Shown here: positions 17,448 through 27,631 of the stretch, one piece after another | How the letters are laid out: every line of letters begins with the position of its first letter | Numbering within the stretch: position 1 is the stretch's first letter | Origin: Streptomyces gobiensis | GTDB taxonomy: Bacteria; Actinomycetota; Actinomycetes; Streptomycetales; Streptomycetaceae | Assembly: GCF_021216675.1 (NCBI RefSeq) | Contig: NZ_CP086120.1 | Location: forward strand, 1,904,501 to 1,968,500 | Direction: 5' to 3' | Length of the DNA: 64,000 bases | Made by a program: the position numbers and the translations under genes | Notes under the pieces: generated by a model | What the model saw: only the letters and a program-made list of their open reading frames with translations | Told to the model about the DNA's origin: nothing | Databases searched by the model: none

Positions 17448-18890
17448 TCAGGAGGCCTTGGCCTTCGGCTTCCCCCCGGACTTCGCGTCGTCCGCAGGCT
17501 GCCCGGACTTGTCAGCCTGCCCGGACTTCGACTTCGTGTCCGACGGCGCAGCCGGCTTGGCGGCCTCGTAGAACTCCTCGCGGGGGTTCTCCATCGCGCC
17601 GAGGGAGACGACCTCTCGCTTGAGGAACATATGCAGTGTCCAGTCGGCGAAGACGCGGATCTTGCGGTTCCAGGTCGGCACGGCCATACCGTGGTAGGTC
17701 CGGTGCATGTACCACGCGATCCGGCCCTTGAGCTTGATCTTCCGCTTCTTGCCGAGGGCAATCATCGCGACACCCTTGTGGATGCCCAGACCGGCCACCG
17801 CACCCTTGTTGGCGTGCTCGTACTCGCCCTGCGGGAAGCCGCGCATACCCGAGATGACATTGTCGCCCAGCTGCCTGGCCTGACGCAGCGCGTGCTGCGC
17901 GTTGGGCGGGCAGAAGTTGGGCTCAGGCTTCCCCTGCTTCTTGCCGACCAGGTCCGGGACCTGGGCGTTGTCACCGGCGGCCCATATGTAGTCGGTGCCC
18001 TTGACCTGCAGGGTGGGCTCGACGTCGACATGGCCACGGGGGCCGAGCGGCAGACCGAAGTTGGCGAGCGCCGGGTTCGGCTTCACCCCGGCCGTCCACA
18101 CGATCGTGTTGGAGTCGACCTCAAGGCCGTTCTTGAGTACGACGTGGCCGTCCACACAGGAGTCCATCGACGTCTCGAGGTAGACCTCGATACCGCGCTT
18201 CTTCAGGTGCTCCAGGCCCCACTGGCCGAGCTCCGGGCCGACCTCGGGGAGGATCTTGTCGGCGGCGTCGACCAGGACGAAGCGCATGTCCTCGCGCTTG
18301 ACGCTCGGGTAGTACTTGCAGGCATCCCGGGCCAGGTCCTCGACCTCACCGATGGTCTCCGCACCGGCGAAGCCACCTCCGACGAAGACGAAGGTCAGTG
18401 CCTTGCGACGGACATCCTCATCGGTGGTGGAGTCGGCCTTGTCGAACTGCTCCAGTACGTGGTTGCGCAGGCCGATGGCCTCCTCGACGCCCTTCATACC
18501 GATGCCCTGCTCAGCCAGGCCGGGGATCGGGAAGGTGCGGGAGACCGCGCCGAGCGCGACGACCAGGTAGTCGAAGGGCAGCTCATACGAGTCGCCGACG
18601 AGCGGCGTGATCGTGGCGACCTTCCGGTCCTGATCGATGGTGGAGACGCGGCCGGTGAGGACCTCCGCCTTGGGGAGCACACGGCGCAGCGGAACGACGA
18701 CGTGGCGCGGAGAGATGGAACCAGCGGCGGCTTCGGGCAGGAAGGGCTGGTACGTCATGTACGAACGCGGGTCGACGACGGTCACCGTCGCCTCGCCGTA
18801 GCGCATCTTCTTCAGGATGCGGCGCGCTGCGTACAGGCCGACGTAACCACCGCCCACAACGAGGATTCGAGGACGCTCCGTGGTGCTCAT
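17448..18890 (-). CDS. ndh: Type II NADH dehydrogenase (NDH-2)
   Basis: Non-proton-pumping NADH:menaquinone oxidoreductase on the inner membrane face. In 480 residues the first FAD-binding motif ILVVGGGYVGLYAARR is at 10-25 and the NADH-binding motif FVFVGGGFAGAETIGE near 170-185. TIVWTAGVKPNP and the FAD-contacting YIWAAGDNAQVPD are intact. The C-terminal 40 residues (K/S/D/G-rich, ending KPKAKAS) are a charged tail beyond the usual fold. The ATG at 18890 starts MSTTERPRILVVGG, and an in-frame extension upstream lacks family sequence. Two Rex-like operators lie upstream, so it is probably induced when NADH/NAD+ is high. Confidence 0.93.
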   Translation of the reverse strand: MSTTERPRILVVGGGYVGLYAARRILKKMRYGEATVTVVDPRSYMTYQPFLPEAAAGSISPRHVVVPLRRVLPKAEVLTGRVSTIDQDRKVATITPLVGDSYELPFDYLVVALGAVSRTFPIPGLAEQGIGMKGVEEAIGLRNHVLEQFDKADSTTDEDVRRKALTFVFVGGGFAGAETIGEVEDLARDACKYYPSVKREDMRFVLVDAADKILPEVGPELGQWGLEHLKKRGIEVYLETSMDSCVDGHVVLKNGLEVDSNTIVWTAGVKPNPALANFGLPLGPRGHVDVEPTLQVKGTDYIWAAGDNAQVPDLVGKKQGKPEPNFCPPNAQHALRQARQLGDNVISGMRGFPQGEYEHANKGAVAGLGIHKGVAMIALGKKRKIKLKGRIAWYMHRTYHGMAVPTWNRKIRVFADWTLHMFLKREVVSLGAMENPREEFYEAAKPAAPSDTKSKSGQADKSGQPADDAKSGGKPKAKAS

Positions 18891-18924
18891 GCCATCGAGT
18901 ATCCAGCACCCTTGAGGGGGGTGC

Positions 18925-18942
18925 TCGTGAGCCCCTTCACAA
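18925..18942. promoter_or_regulatory. Rex-type operator, ndh-proximal
   Basis: TCGTGAGCCCCTTCACAA matches the Rex operator pattern TTGTGAA-N4-TTCACAA at 12 of 14 defined positions. It begins 35 bases before the ndh start codon, a repressing position. Confidence 0.6.
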
Positions 18943-19196
18943 GCTCCTGCCGAGCCTCTGCTACACTCCCCCGCCCCGTGACCGGAGCCACATACTCCGC
19001 GGGGAACCATGACCCCACGCTGAACGTCTTGCGTCCGCCATGAGCTGCGGATTTCAGTCCTGCTGTCAGCTGGACCAATCCCGCGCCCGGCTCCTGCTCC
19101 CACACTCAGAACGCCTTACTGGCGCGCACTGACCGGCCCCTGCGGGGCCGACTCGGCAGCCGAGCGCGGAAAACAGCCCCAGCAAGGGCATTTTCC

Positions 19197-19214
19197 TTGT
19201 GAAGAACTTCACGA
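19197..19214. promoter_or_regulatory. Rex-type operator, ndh-distal
   Basis: TTGTGAAGAACTTCACGA matches the Rex operator pattern at 13 of 14 defined positions. It lies 47 bases past the ppx stop and about 310 bases before ndh, so ndh may have an upstream promoter or the two sites may cooperate. Confidence 0.65.
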
Positions 19215-19260
19215 ACTTTCCCGGACGGGGCCCGGGCCGCCCTCTGACGGCCGGTGCAGG

Positions 19261-20208
19261 TCAGTCGTCGAGTGCCGTATGGAAAGCGATCCCATCGAGG
19301 ATGTCGTGCTCGCTCACCACGACCTCCTGAGCCCCGATCCGCTCCATGAGGTGGAGCAGGATCAGTGCCCCCGCAGCGATCACATCGACCCTTCCCGGGT
19401 GCATCACCGGGATGGCCGCCCGCTCGGCATGGGTGGACCGCAGCAGCCGCTCGGTGATCTCCCGTACCTGGTCGATCGGCACCCGGGTGTGGTGGATCGC
19501 GGTGGAGTCATACTCCGCCAGACCGAGGGCGATGGCGGCGACCGTGGTGACCGAGCCCGCGAGGCCGACCAGGGTCTGCGCCTCGGTGAGCGGGACCGTG
19601 CGCTCGGCGAGGTCGAGCGCGGCCTCAATATCCGCTTTTATGGCGTCGATCTGGGCGGACGTGGGCGGGTCGCTGATCGCGCCGCCCCGCACGAGATGGC
19701 GCTCGGTCATCCGGACACAGCCGATATCGACGCTGCGGGCGGCCCGTACCTGTTCCGTACCGACCACCAGCTCGGTGGAGCCACCGCCGATATCCGCCAC
19801 GAGATACGGAGTCCGCAACGGGGACGCCCTCAGTTCCTGGGTGGCACCGGTGAAGGAGAACTCCGCCTCCTGGTCACCGGAGATGACCACGGGCTCGACG
19901 CCGAGGATGTCCAGCACCCCGCGTACGAAGTCCGCCCGGTTCTCCGCGTCCCGGGACGCGGAGGTGGCCACAAAGCGCACCTTCTCGGCGCCATGTTCCT
20001 TGATGGCCGCCGCGTACTCCCGGCAGGCGGCAAAGGTCCGCTCCAGGGCCTCCGGAGCGAGGCGGCCCGTACGGTCCACGTCCTGGCCGAGCCGGACGAT
20101 GGTCATCCGCCGGGCCAGGTCCTTGAGTTCGCCGGTTTCGGGGTCCACGTCCGCGATGAGCAGCCGGATGGAGTTGGTGCCACAGTCAATGGCGGCGACC
20201 CGTGTCAT
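19261..20208 (-). CDS. ppx: Exopolyphosphatase / Ppx-GppA family phosphatase
   Basis: 315 residues of the actin-like ATPase fold: phosphate 1 loop AIDCGTNSIRLLIADVD (5-21), FVATSASRDAENR, phosphate 2 loop VADIGGGSTELVVG and a C-terminal DVIAAGALILLHLM. It hydrolyses inorganic polyphosphate or the pppGpp 5' phosphate; short actinobacterial homologues (about 315 residues) lack the C-terminal HD extension and some have weak or no polyphosphatase activity. The ATG at 20208 overlaps the upstream DUF501 stop by ATGA, showing translational coupling. Last gene of the eno-ftsB-DUF501-ppx run. Confidence 0.9.
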   Translation of the reverse strand: MTRVAAIDCGTNSIRLLIADVDPETGELKDLARRMTIVRLGQDVDRTGRLAPEALERTFAACREYAAAIKEHGAEKVRFVATSASRDAENRADFVRGVLDILGVEPVVISGDQEAEFSFTGATQELRASPLRTPYLVADIGGGSTELVVGTEQVRAARSVDIGCVRMTERHLVRGGAISDPPTSAQIDAIKADIEAALDLAERTVPLTEAQTLVGLAGSVTTVAAIALGLAEYDSTAIHHTRVPIDQVREITERLLRSTHAERAAIPVMHPGRVDVIAAGALILLHLMERIGAQEVVVSEHDILDGIAFHTALDD

Positions 20209-20732
20209 TCGGCGGCCTCCCCGGGGTTCACACACGGCCCCTTGCGCCACCACTCCGGCAGCATCGCGATCGCCTCGTCGCCCAGCGGGTTCACCCCGGG
20301 ACCGGCCGCCAGCGAGTGGGCGACCAGAACGTGCAGACACTTGACCCGGTCCGGCATACCGCCCGCGCTGGGGAAGCCCGCCAGCACCTCGATGGCGTCA
20401 CGGCGGGCGATGTAGTCCTCGTGCGCCCTGCGGTAGGCGGCGGCGAGCTCTTTGTCCTCGGCGAGCCGGGCAGTCATCTCCTTCATCACGCCGTTGGCCT
20501 CCAGCGTGCCGATCGCGGAGGCGGCGCGCGGGCAGGTCAGGTAGTACGTCGTAGGGAAGGGCGTGCCGTCGTCCAAGCGCGGTGCCGTCTCGACGACATC
20601 GGGCTGACCGCAGGGGCAGCGGTGCGCGATGGCCCGCAGGCCACGCGGCGGGCGGCCAAGCTGCTCCCGGAAGGCGGCGATATCCGCGTCCGTCGGCGGC
20701 GTACGGTCGGTCTGCGGCGGGGGCGTTTCCAT
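20205..20732 (-). CDS. DUF501 domain protein
   Basis: 175 residues. DUF501 proteins are small actinobacterial cytoplasmic proteins always found between ftsB and ppx; function unproven. Visible are a proline-rich N-terminus (METPPPQTDRTPP), RAIAHRCPCGQPDVVETAPRL, PTTYYLTCPRA, a central helix (MKEMTARLAEDKELAAAYRRA) and HVLVAHSLAAGPGVNPLGDEA, with conserved-looking cysteines (39, 41, 67, 132, 167) that could bind metal. The ATG at 20732 follows a weak site. The stop overlaps the ppx start. Confidence 0.85.
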   Translation of the reverse strand: METPPPQTDRTPPTDADIAAFREQLGRPPRGLRAIAHRCPCGQPDVVETAPRLDDGTPFPTTYYLTCPRAASAIGTLEANGVMKEMTARLAEDKELAAAYRRAHEDYIARRDAIEVLAGFPSAGGMPDRVKCLHVLVAHSLAAGPGVNPLGDEAIAMLPEWWRKGPCVNPGEAAE

Positions 20733-20756
20733 GCCTGGGGTGTTCTCTTCGCTAGG

Positions 20757-20828
20757 AGGTCGGGTCAGGGAGGTCGGTTCAGGGAGAAATCGGGTCAGGG
20801 AATGGGGGGTCAGGGGTTGGGGATCAGG
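20757..20828. repeat. Degenerate GGTCAGGG repeat tract
   Basis: Between the DUF501 start and the ftsB stop, GGTCAGGG or close variants (GGTTCAGGG, GGTCAGGGG, GATCAGGAG) recur five times with 13-18 base spacing. It is strongly purine-biased on the plus strand. No gene is present. Confidence 0.6.
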
Positions 20829-20856
20829 AGAGTATCTCGGGCCTGTCTTGCGCGGC

Positions 20857-21333
20857 TCAGCGGCGGCGGTCCGCCGCGTCCACGCCGTCCCAGAGGTTCC
20901 GGTACCAGGCGCGGTCGGACGGGCCGCGGTCGCTGGGGCGGCGGGGATCGGCACTGCCGTCCTCGACGATATAGCCGGTTTCGCCCGGGCGGAGATAGTG
21001 CAGCCGCGCGCGGGCCTGCTGCTCCACATAGACCGGATCCCGCCAGCGGGCCAGCTCATCGCGCAGTTGCTCAACCCGCTCCCGCGCCTGCTCGGCCTGG
21101 CGGCGCTGATCGGCGATCTCCGAGCGCTGCGATACGTACTGCCGCATCGGATACGCCAGCGCGACGACAAGAGAGCAGACGACCAGCGCCAGCAGCGCCG
21201 CGCGGCCGGTGAGCCGGCTGCGGCGCGGAGCCCGCAGCCGCCGGTTCTGCGCACGGTAGACCCGGGCGGCGGCCTCCTCACCGAGCGCCTTGAGCCTCGT
21301 CGCGGTGGAAAACCGATCCCGGTCGGCGGCCAC
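20857..21333 (-). CDS. ftsB: FtsB/DivIC-type septum formation initiator
   Basis: 158 residues, bitopic. A basic cytoplasmic N-terminus (1-43) is followed by one membrane helix (44-63, LLALVVCSLVVALAYPM), a coiled coil (about 66-98, EIADQRRQAEQARERVEQLRDEL) and the family motif DPVYVEQQARARLHYLRPGETGYIV. It forms the FtsQ-FtsL-FtsB divisome subcomplex that activates septal wall synthesis. The tail after residue 125 is longer than in E. coli, as in other actinobacteria. The GTG at 21333 follows GGAGGCCAC. It sits immediately downstream of eno. Confidence 0.9.
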   Translation of the reverse strand: MAADRDRFSTATRLKALGEEAAARVYRAQNRRLRAPRRSRLTGRAALLALVVCSLVVALAYPMRQYVSQRSEIADQRRQAEQARERVEQLRDELARWRDPVYVEQQARARLHYLRPGETGYIVEDGSADPRRPSDRGPSDRAWYRNLWDGVDAADRRR

Positions 21334-21376
21334 GTGGCCTCCCCTGCCTCTATACGCACACCTTCTATACGTACAT

Positions 21377-21414
21377 ACGTCCCCGCCACGGTACGGGACC
21401 GGGGGCGGGGACGT
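21377..21414 (-). terminator. Hairpin after eno
   Basis: ACGTCCCCGCC (21377-21387) and GGCGGGGACGT (21404-21414) form an 11-base stem. Flanking CATACGT/ACGTATG could extend it with a slip. It lies 28 bases past the eno stop and may attenuate transcription into ftsB. Confidence 0.6.
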
Positions 21415-21441
21415 ACGTATGACTGGCTAGCTCTGTGAGCT

Positions 21442-23875
<2,434 letters not shown>

Positions 23876-24093
23876 GGCCCGCAGTAGCGAGCCGGTAGGA
23901 CCGTAAGCACAGCGCCGTAGATCATTCAATAACCGTCTACTTCGATCATTTCGGGCGAGTTGACGGTCATTAGCTAATATCACCGCAGGTCGGGAGGGGT
24001 ATTGGGCAATACGGATTCCCAAGACACGCCGGAACAATCGGGAGAGTAGCGTCACACTTTCGCCAATGGGACATCTGGCCCGTCTGGCCCCAA
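23876..24093. other. rpfA promoter region
   Basis: 218 bases, relatively A/T-rich for this genome (for example ATCATTCAATAACCG near 23920), with no gene. It must hold the riboswitch promoter. TTGAATG on the minus strand near 23928 could be a -35, without a clear -10. Confidence 0.4.
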
Positions 24094-24993
24094 CTAACCC
24101 TTTTGCTGCCCCAGATCGAGGCGCTGGCCCGGCAGGATGAGATCGGGGTCGGCGCCGATGACCGGTTCATTGGCCGCGTAGAGCGCGGGCCAGCCGCCCT
24201 GCACGCCCTCTCGCTCGGCGATCTCCGAGAGCGAATCACCGGACTGGACCCGATAATCACCCGAACCGCGCTCAACGCGGTCAGCCCCCCGGGCGGTGTT
24301 CTCCGAGGGCCGCTCCGTCTCCGGCTCACCACGGTGCTTGCCGGTGCCCTCAGCACTGCCGGGCGCGGGATGATCGGGCGTCAGAGACGGGTGGTCCGGT
24401 GCGGTGGCCCCGTCCTGTCCCGGCTCACCCGGCTGGGCCCCCTCGTCACCCGGCCCCTCGTCCACGGCGCCGTCCTCGGCGGAGCTCTCGGCGGGGGTCT
24501 CGGCGGGGGTCTCGGCAGGGCTCTCGGTCTCCAGCCGGTCGGGGCTGGGCGTAGGGGCAGGCGACAGCGGATCGTCGCTGGGCACGGCCTCCGGAACCTC
24601 GACCGCTCCGTCGGCCACTTCCTTGGCCAGTCCGCTCCCTACCGCACAGCTCGGCCAGGCGTCCGGGCCCTGCTCCGCGAGGATCTGCTCGGCGACCGCG
24701 ATCTGCTGCATACGGCTGGCCAGATCGGGGCGGTCCGCGTACACGGTGCCGCCGTACTTCTCCCAGGTACTCAGGGTGAGCTGAAGACCGCCGTAGTAGC
24801 CGTTCTCGGCGTTGGAGCTCCAGATCCCGCCGCTCTCGCACTCGGCGACCCGGTCCCAGGTCGCCGCTTCGGCGGCCTGGGCGCCGGATGCGCCAAGGAG
24901 CGGCATGGCGAACCCCGCTCCGGTCACCCCTGCGGTGACGAAGATGGCAGGGGCCTGACGAGGTCGACGGTGTCGGCCGGTCCCGGAACGCAT
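24094..24993 (-). CDS. Second Rpf-like transglycosylase with acidic linker and LysM
   Basis: 299 residues with the same plan as the adjacent rpfA. A signal peptide (1-41) precedes an Rpf-like domain (43-120) with glutamate E53 in [25 protein letters not shown] and PSCAVG. An unusually long acidic, Pro/Ala/Glu-rich linker (about 125-240, with repeated PAETPAETPAES) follows, then LysM (about 249-293, YRVQSGDSLSEIAEREG). Secreted or wall-associated glycan cleavage is likely. The ATG at 24993 has GAGAGGCGATCGC before it. Unlike rpfA it has no riboswitch, so the two may be separately controlled paralogues. Confidence 0.87.
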   Translation of the reverse strand: MRSGTGRHRRPRQAPAIFVTAGVTGAGFAMPLLGASGAQAAEAATWDRVAECESGGIWSSNAENGYYGGLQLTLSTWEKYGGTVYADRPDLASRMQQIAVAEQILAEQGPDAWPSCAVGSGLAKEVADGAVEVPEAVPSDDPLSPAPTPSPDRLETESPAETPAETPAESSAEDGAVDEGPGDEGAQPGEPGQDGATAPDHPSLTPDHPAPGSAEGTGKHRGEPETERPSENTARGADRVERGSGDYRVQSGDSLSEIAEREGVQGGWPALYAANEPVIGADPDLILPGQRLDLGQQKG

Positions 24994-25118
24994 GCGATCG
25001 CCTCTCGTAAACAGCTCATGTGACAGCTCGCGTGACAGCTCATGTGAGAGCCGCACTCTGTGGCTGACGGCCGAACGTAGCGTCGAATACCAGTCATCAC
25101 AAGTCAGTGTCGTGGAGA

Positions 25119-26432
25119 TCACGCAACGGTCACGGTACTGAACTCCACCGGCAGCGTTCGGAGTCCACGCATGATGAGGCCGCCACGCCACCGCAAATCA
25201 CCTGGATCCACCGCAAGTCGAAGATCGGGCAACCGGCGCAGCAGGGTCGCCAGGGCCGTCTGCCCCTCCAGCCGGGCCAACGGCGCACCGAGACAGTAGT
25301 GAATGCCATGGCCGTAGCCAAGGTGCTGAGTGTCCCGGCGCCCCAGATCCAGCGTGTCCGGGTCGGTGAACTTCTCCGGGTCCCGGTCCGCGGCGGCCAG
25401 CACGACCAGCACTGGTTCGCCGACCGCGATCCGCTGACCGCCGAGCGTCATCGGCTCGGTCGCGAACCGCCAGGTCGCGAGCTCCACCGGCCCGTCATAG
25501 CGCAGCAGTTCCTCGATACCGGTCGCCAACAGCGCCGTATCGCCGCCAGCGAGCGCGGTCTGCAGCCGCTCCCGCTGTACAGGGTTACACAATAGGGCAT
25601 ATGTTCCATTGCCGATGAGATTCACGGTCGTCTCAAAACCGGCGAACAGGAGAATGAACGCCATCGCCGCCGCCTCATTCTCCGTCAAGTGCTCACCGTG
25701 ATCGCTGGCGCGGATCAGTCCCGAGATGAGGTCATCTCCCAGATCCTCGCGTTTACGGTGGATGAGCTCGGCGAGATAGCCGCGCATCTTCTTCACCGAC
25801 CGCCCCACGCCGCCCCTGGGCCCACCGCCATGACGCCGGCCGTCCGGGGACTGTGCCCCAGGATGACGCAGCATCATCCCCGCCCACTCGCGGAAGTCGT
25901 CCTGGTCCTCCGGCGGCACACCGAGCATGTCGCAGATAGCGTAAATAGGGAGAGGAAAGGCGAACTCATGGATGAGGTCCGCCTCGCCCCGCACGGGGTC
26001 GTGTTGCTTGGCGACGATGGTGTCGATGAGCTGATCCGTAAGCTCCTGCACCCTTGGCGCGAAGGCCGCCACCCGGCGCGGAGTAAAGGCCTTCGATACC
26101 AGGCGCCGCAGCCGGGTGTGGTCCGGCGGATCGATATTGAGCAGGTGCGTCATCAGGTTCGCGCCGCGCTCCCCCGGGATCCCGACCTTCCCCTTGCCAT
26201 GCGCGCTCTCACTGTGATGCCCGGGATTCTTGCTCAGCCGCTGGTCAGCGAGCGCCTGCCGGGCGTCGGCGTACCGGGTCACCAGCCAGGCCTCCACCCC
26301 GCTGGGCAGTGCGGTCTTGTGCACGGGCGCGTGCTCGCGCAGCCAGGCGTAGGCCGGATACGGGTCAGCGGCGAACTCCCAGCTGAAGAGGGTGGGCGCC
26401 GGAGGTCTGTCGTTCGCCGTCTTGTCGTTCAC
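25119..26432 (-). CDS. Cytochrome P450 (CYP107-like)
   Basis: 437 residues, a soluble bacterial P450. The oxygen-binding I-helix AGFETT, ExxR motif EELLR, PERF-equivalent region (DPDTLDLGRRDTQHLG) and heme loop GYGHGIHYCLGAPLA with the cysteine ligand are all intact. Substrate unknown. No ferredoxin or reductase gene is adjacent, so redox partners must come from elsewhere. The start is GTG at 26432 (MNDKTANDRPPAP); the ribosome site is poor. Around 25585-25640 codons such as AAT, GGA, ACA, TAT, CTA, TTG and TGT cluster, unlike neighbouring genes. The upstream region carries a 14-bp tandem array. Confidence 0.92.
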   Translation of the reverse strand: MNDKTANDRPPAPTLFSWEFAADPYPAYAWLREHAPVHKTALPSGVEAWLVTRYADARQALADQRLSKNPGHHSESAHGKGKVGIPGERGANLMTHLLNIDPPDHTRLRRLVSKAFTPRRVAAFAPRVQELTDQLIDTIVAKQHDPVRGEADLIHEFAFPLPIYAICDMLGVPPEDQDDFREWAGMMLRHPGAQSPDGRRHGGGPRGGVGRSVKKMRGYLAELIHRKREDLGDDLISGLIRASDHGEHLTENEAAAMAFILLFAGFETTVNLIGNGTYALLCNPVQRERLQTALAGGDTALLATGIEELLRYDGPVELATWRFATEPMTLGGQRIAVGEPVLVVLAAADRDPEKFTDPDTLDLGRRDTQHLGYGHGIHYCLGAPLARLEGQTALATLLRRLPDLRLAVDPGDLRWRGGLIMRGLRTLPVEFSTVTVA

Positions 26433-26447
26433 CCTTCGAAACTAACC

Positions 26448-26517
26448 CGGCTGTGCTAATCCGACTGTGCTGGCCCGGCTGTGCTGCCCCACTCTGCTGA
26501 CTCGACTCTGCTGACTG
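26448..26517. repeat. Five-copy 14-bp tandem repeat
   Basis: Units start at 26448, 26462, 26476, 26490 and 26504; the first three read CGGCTGTGCTAATC, CGACTGTGCTGGCC and CGGCTGTGCTGCCC, the last two share ACTCTGCTGACT. It lies between divergent start codons (P450 at 26432, PHP protein at 26537), so it occupies both promoter regions. Confidence 0.8.
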
Positions 26518-26536
26518 ACTGTGAAAGGTGCATGGC

Positions 26537-27568
26537 ATGGAGCCTGTGGCGGCCTTGGAGCGGATCGCGTTCCTCCTGGAGCGGGCCCAGGCTCCGACGT
26601 ACCGGGTGCGGGCCTTCCGTACGGCCGCTGCCGTGCTCGCGCGGTTGCCCGCCGAGGAGGTGGCGGAGCGGGCCGCGGCCGGCTCGCTTGCGTCCCTGAA
26701 GGGGCTCGGCCCGAAGACGTCCCAGGTCGTGCGGGAAGCGGCCAGCGGTGACGTACCCGGATACCTGGCGAAGCTGGAGGCGGAGGCGAAGACGGCCTCT
26801 CCACCGCTCGACGAGGGCGCGGCACGTCTGCGTGCCGCGCTGCGCGGGGACTGCCATCTGCACTCGGACTGGTCGGACGGTGGCAGCCCGGTCAGTGTGA
26901 TGGCCCGTACCGCCGTCGAGCTGGGACACGACTGGGCGGTGCTGACGGACCACTCGCCACGGCTGACGGTTGCCCGCGGGCTGTCGGCAGACCGGCTCCG
27001 TGAGCAGCTGGACAGGGTCGCTGAGCTGAACGAAGAGCTGGCACCGTTCCGGCTGCTGACCGGGATCGAGGTCGACATCCTGCTCGACGGCTCCCTGGAC
27101 CAGGATCCGGAGCTGCTGGACCAGCTCGATCTGGTGGTTGCCTCGGTCCATTCCAAACTACGGATGGACGCCCCGCAGATGACGCGCCGAATGGTCGCGG
27201 CGGCCACCAGTCCGCTGGTCGACGTGCTGGGGCACTGCACGGGGCGGTTGATCGGAAGCCGTCCCGAGTCGCAGTTCGACGCGGCGGAGGTCTTCGGCGC
27301 CTGCGCGGCCTCCGGAACGGCCGTGGAGATCAACTGCCGCCCGGAGCGGCTCGATCCACCACGACGGCTGCTGCGGCAGGCCGTGGCGGCGGGCGTCCTC
27401 TTCGCGATCGACACCGATGCCCATGCCCCGGGTCAGCTCGACTGGCAGGTCCACGGTTGCGCCCGAGCCGCTGAATGCGGGGTCCCGAAGGAACGGGTCA
27501 TCAACACCTGGACGGCTCCCCAGCTGCTGACGTGGACCCGTACACGCAAGACGCCGCACGGGCTGTAA
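26537..27568 (+). CDS. PHP-domain phosphoesterase with N-terminal HhH
   Basis: 343 residues. The N-terminal part (1-85) has helix-hairpin-helix DNA-binding character (LASLKGLGPKTSQVVREA), like the front of PolX. The rest is a PHP metal-dependent phosphoesterase: HLHSDWSDG (107-115), LTDHSPR, GIEVDILLDG, ASVHSKLRM, LGHCTGR and IDTDAH. This combination resembles the C-terminal half of family X polymerases without the polymerase core, so a DNA-end or nucleotide phosphatase role in repair is plausible. The ATG at 26537 follows AAAGGTG; a GTG three codons earlier is an alternative. Confidence 0.85.
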   Translation: MEPVAALERIAFLLERAQAPTYRVRAFRTAAAVLARLPAEEVAERAAAGSLASLKGLGPKTSQVVREAASGDVPGYLAKLEAEAKTASPPLDEGAARLRAALRGDCHLHSDWSDGGSPVSVMARTAVELGHDWAVLTDHSPRLTVARGLSADRLREQLDRVAELNEELAPFRLLTGIEVDILLDGSLDQDPELLDQLDLVVASVHSKLRMDAPQMTRRMVAAATSPLVDVLGHCTGRLIGSRPESQFDAAEVFGACAASGTAVEINCRPERLDPPRRLLRQAVAAGVLFAIDTDAHAPGQLDWQVHGCARAAECGVPKERVINTWTAPQLLTWTRTRKTPHGL

Positions 27569-27631
27569 CGCGTAGGTGTACGTACCGCCCCCAGCCGTTT
27601 GCCATGCCCCGAGGTGGGAGACCCGTCCGGC

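Larger units (their letters stand above)
18891..19260. other. 370-base ndh upstream region
   Basis: No gene is supported here. It holds the two Rex-type sites listed separately, and a TAGCAG hexamer on the minus strand near 18963 that could be a -10. The long region between stop of ppx and start of ndh implies a long leader or more than one promoter. Confidence 0.45.

Noticed and set aside
26448..26517. 14-bp repeats as CRISPR
   Set aside because: No spacers; units are head-to-tail with gradual divergence.
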